Shown here: positions 62,474-64,000 of the stretch, piece after piece
Numbering within the stretch: the first letter of the stretch is position 1
Layout: the number at the start of each line of letters is the position of its first letter
NCBI GenBank assembly: GCA_036375715.1
Contig: DASVBS010000053.1
Span: 1-64,000, forward strand
Direction: 5' to 3'
DNA length: 64,000 nucleotides
Origin: Longimicrobiaceae bacterium
GTDB lineage: Bacteria > Gemmatimonadota > Gemmatimonadetes > Longimicrobiales > Longimicrobiaceae
The notes under the pieces: model-generated
Told to the model about the DNA's origin: nothing
Database searches by the model: none
Seen by the model: the letters and a program-made list of their open reading frames with translations, nothing else
Made by a program: the position numbers and the translations under genes

Positions 62474-63133
62474 ATGATGTCGAGACCATTCGTGATTTCG
62501 CTGGCGGCCGCACTCCTGCTCTCCCTCGGGTGCAGCGGCGATGGCGGCTACGGTGGTGACGGTGGAGACGGTGGCAACGGCGGCCCTACCGGCCCGCAAA
62601 ACAACGGTCGGCTGGAAGGGGAGGTCACCGGACCCGGCGGCGGAATCCCCGGTGCCGAGGTGGCCATCGAAGGAGGCGGTAGCACGGAAACCGACGAGGA
62701 CGGCTCCTACTCCATTTCCAACGTGGCGCCCGGCACGAAGACGGTCACTGTAACTCCGCCGGATGGCTTCACTCTGGCTCCCGGTGAGACCGCGTCGAAG
62801 ACGGTGAACGTGGTCGCGAACGCCGCCGCCACGCTGAACTGGAGCCTTCGCCTCGAGGACACCAACCCGACCGCCGTGGAAATCGGGCTCACCGCCAACC
62901 GATTCAGCCCGGACGACGTGGTCATCCCCGTCGGCAGCACGGTCACCTGGGTGAACGAGACCTCCACCACTCACACGATCAGCCCCAACGACCCCGGGCA
63001 GTCCGGGACCTGGCCGGAACAGACGATCAGCGGCGAAGGAACAGAGTACCAGCACACCTTCAGCACCGCCGGGACGTTCGACTACGTGTGCAAACTGCAC
63101 GCAGGCATGACCGGCGTCGTGCGGGTGCACTGA
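62474..63133 (+). CDS. Cupredoxin lipoprotein with carboxypeptidase-regulatory-like domain
   Basis: 219 residues from ATG 62474, with a strong ribosome site AAGGAG. The lipoprotein signal ends at Cys20 (LLSLGC), followed by a Gly/Asp-rich linker (SGDGGYGGDGGDGGNGG). The first domain (about 45-125) is a carboxypeptidase-regulatory-like beta sandwich; the second (about 133-219) is a plastocyanin/azurin-type cupredoxin with the type-1 copper ligands H167, C206, H209 and M212 (CKLHAGM). It should shuttle electrons or bind copper on the periplasmic side. The next gene overlaps by one base (TGATG). Confidence 0.9.
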   Translation: MMSRPFVISLAAALLLSLGCSGDGGYGGDGGDGGNGGPTGPQNNGRLEGEVTGPGGGIPGAEVAIEGGGSTETDEDGSYSISNVAPGTKTVTVTPPDGFTLAPGETASKTVNVVANAAATLNWSLRLEDTNPTAVEIGLTANRFSPDDVVIPVGSTVTWVNETSTTHTISPNDPGQSGTWPEQTISGEGTEYQHTFSTAGTFDYVCKLHAGMTGVVRVH

Positions 63134-64000
63134 TGAGGGCGGTCCTCACAGTCGCCCTGCTGCTTTCTCTGGTCAGTGGGGTTTCCGCTCAATCGGTGCT
63201 GGAACGCTCTCCCAATCTTCACGGGGTGTGGTCGTTGCCGCAGGGACAGGCCGTGTTCGTCTTCGCGCACCGCTTCGAGCTGATCGATGGCGCCGACGAG
63301 CTACGCAACATCCCGACGCTCACCGTGGGCGCGGGCCTTCCGCTCGGGCTCACTGTCGGACTCGACTACACCTCGAACAGTGAGATCAGTCCCGGGAGCT
63401 CGGGCGCCAACGAGGTCGAATACTGGCTGAAGCGGTCGTTCCTTCCCACCAGCGACCTCGGCTTCTCTGCGCTATTGGGCTACAACTCGGTCGCGGAGAG
63501 CGTCGACGGAGCACTCGACGCCCGCATCGGCATGGGACCATTAGCGGTGCTGGGCGAAGTCCGGGCGTTCAGCGACGCCTTCGGCGCTGGCGAAGGGGGA
63601 GCTGCGGCCACGGTGGGGGCTCTGCTCCGCCTCACCCCTTACCTGGCGCTCACGGGGGATGTCGGGCGCATGCTCAACACCGACACGCTCGGCACCGTCT
63701 GGAGTACGTCGGTATCGGTCGCCATCCCGGGTACCCCCCACAGCTTCTCGCTGCAGGCGGCGAACAATGGAGCCGCAACCCTGCACGGCGTGTCGCGCGA
63801 GCCGGAGGGTGCTCTCAAGTCCGTGCGCTACGGCTTCACCTTCACGGTACCCCTCGGGACTGCCTCACAGTGGGCCCGGATCTTCCGTCCCCCTCCCGTC
63901 TCCCAAGGTGCGGCCGCCGACACCAATGTGGTTCGCGTGGACATGCGGCAGATCGCCTTCGCGCCCGCGGAGATCCGCATCCGCCGGGGACAGAAGGTGG
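63133..64000 (+). CDS. Outer-membrane beta-barrel protein with C-terminal cupredoxin-like domain (cut by window edge)
   Basis: Open from ATG 63133 to the right edge (289 codons). Its start overlaps the cupredoxin stop (TGATG). The signal peptide ends near SAQS (about 20). The next 230 residues form a DUF5777-like outer-membrane barrel (VFVFAHRFELIDG, LTVGAGLPLGLTVGLDYTS, YGFTFTVPLG). From about residue 267, VRVDMRQIAFAPAEIRIRRG resembles the first strands of a cupredoxin domain, so a barrel fused to a copper domain is likely; the copper-ligand region lies outside the window. It is coupled to the cupredoxin lipoprotein. Confidence 0.75.
   Translation, partial: MRAVLTVALLLSLVSGVSAQSVLERSPNLHGVWSLPQGQAVFVFAHRFELIDGADELRNIPTLTVGAGLPLGLTVGLDYTSNSEISPGSSGANEVEYWLKRSFLPTSDLGFSALLGYNSVAESVDGALDARIGMGPLAVLGEVRAFSDAFGAGEGGAAATVGALLRLTPYLALTGDVGRMLNTDTLGTVWSTSVSVAIPGTPHSFSLQAANNGAATLHGVSREPEGALKSVRYGFTFTVPLGTASQWARIFRPPPVSQGAAADTNVVRVDMRQIAFAPAEIRIRRGQKV

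Overview
This window is high-GC, gene-dense bacterial chromosome. I infer a Gemmatimonadota-type (Longimicrobium/Gemmatimonas-like) diderm. The support is a complete alternative complex III operon (actABCDEF), a very large SusC/RagA-type TonB-linked receptor, many signal-peptide beta-barrels and lipoproteins (two carry a DDGTGP tag right after the lipobox cysteine), and DUF2723, DUF481 and DUF4097 proteins. The phylum is inference; no rRNA or tRNA gene, phage, integrase, transposase or CRISPR array was seen.

Layout. 1-6 kb: SusC-like receptor (C-terminus cut by the left edge) with a near-consensus promoter, trpE, and a small outer-membrane barrel. 6-12.5 kb: DUF2723 membrane glycosyltransferase convergent with an sbcDC (Mre11-Rad50) pair whose SbcD has lost the usual GNHD motif, then a small Lys-rich protein. 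12.5-16.4 kb: MFS/spermidine-synthase-like fusion plus flavin reductase, divergent from a DUF481 barrel and a lipoprotein. 16.4-22.9 kb: fau-psuG pair, aromatic amino acid decarboxylase, TrmJ-type RNA methylase, PHP phosphoesterase and L,D-transpeptidase. 23-30.7 kb: the six-gene alternative complex III operon on the minus strand, with a candidate promoter at 30797-30825. 30.9-36.5 kb: CoA-binding protein, fused beta-oxidation enzyme, lytic transglycosylase, BON lipoprotein, CPBP protease and a lipoprotein. 36.6-45.5 kb: Omp85-type barrel, zinc-ribbon membrane protein, PBP4-type carboxypeptidase, then polA followed by a phosphoribulokinase-like protein and a YdjM-like membrane protein. 45.5-55.5 kb: large Ig-like lipoprotein, S9 peptidase, YbjQ, EamA transporter, HAD phosphatase, and an ECF sigma/anti-sigma/DUF4097 cluster. 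55.7-64 kb: msrPQ periplasmic methionine sulfoxide repair, thpR, an SDR, an NtrC-type activator facing a near-consensus sigma-54 promoter, a lipoprotein, a TPR protein, and a cupredoxin lipoprotein followed by an outer-membrane barrel that appears fused to a second cupredoxin domain (cut by the right edge).

How the genes fit together: the core theme is an aerobic diderm envelope (quinol:cytochrome c oxidoreductase, TonB receptor, peptidoglycan remodelling, periplasmic oxidative repair, copper proteins) mixed with housekeeping DNA repair and RNA modification. The least explained items are the divergent PRK-like kinase translationally coupled to polA, the altered SbcD active site, the activator/sigma-54 promoter pair, the barrel-cupredoxin fusion, and degenerate 7-mer/8-mer repeat families in intergenic space, one of which forms the 3' end of a coding sequence.
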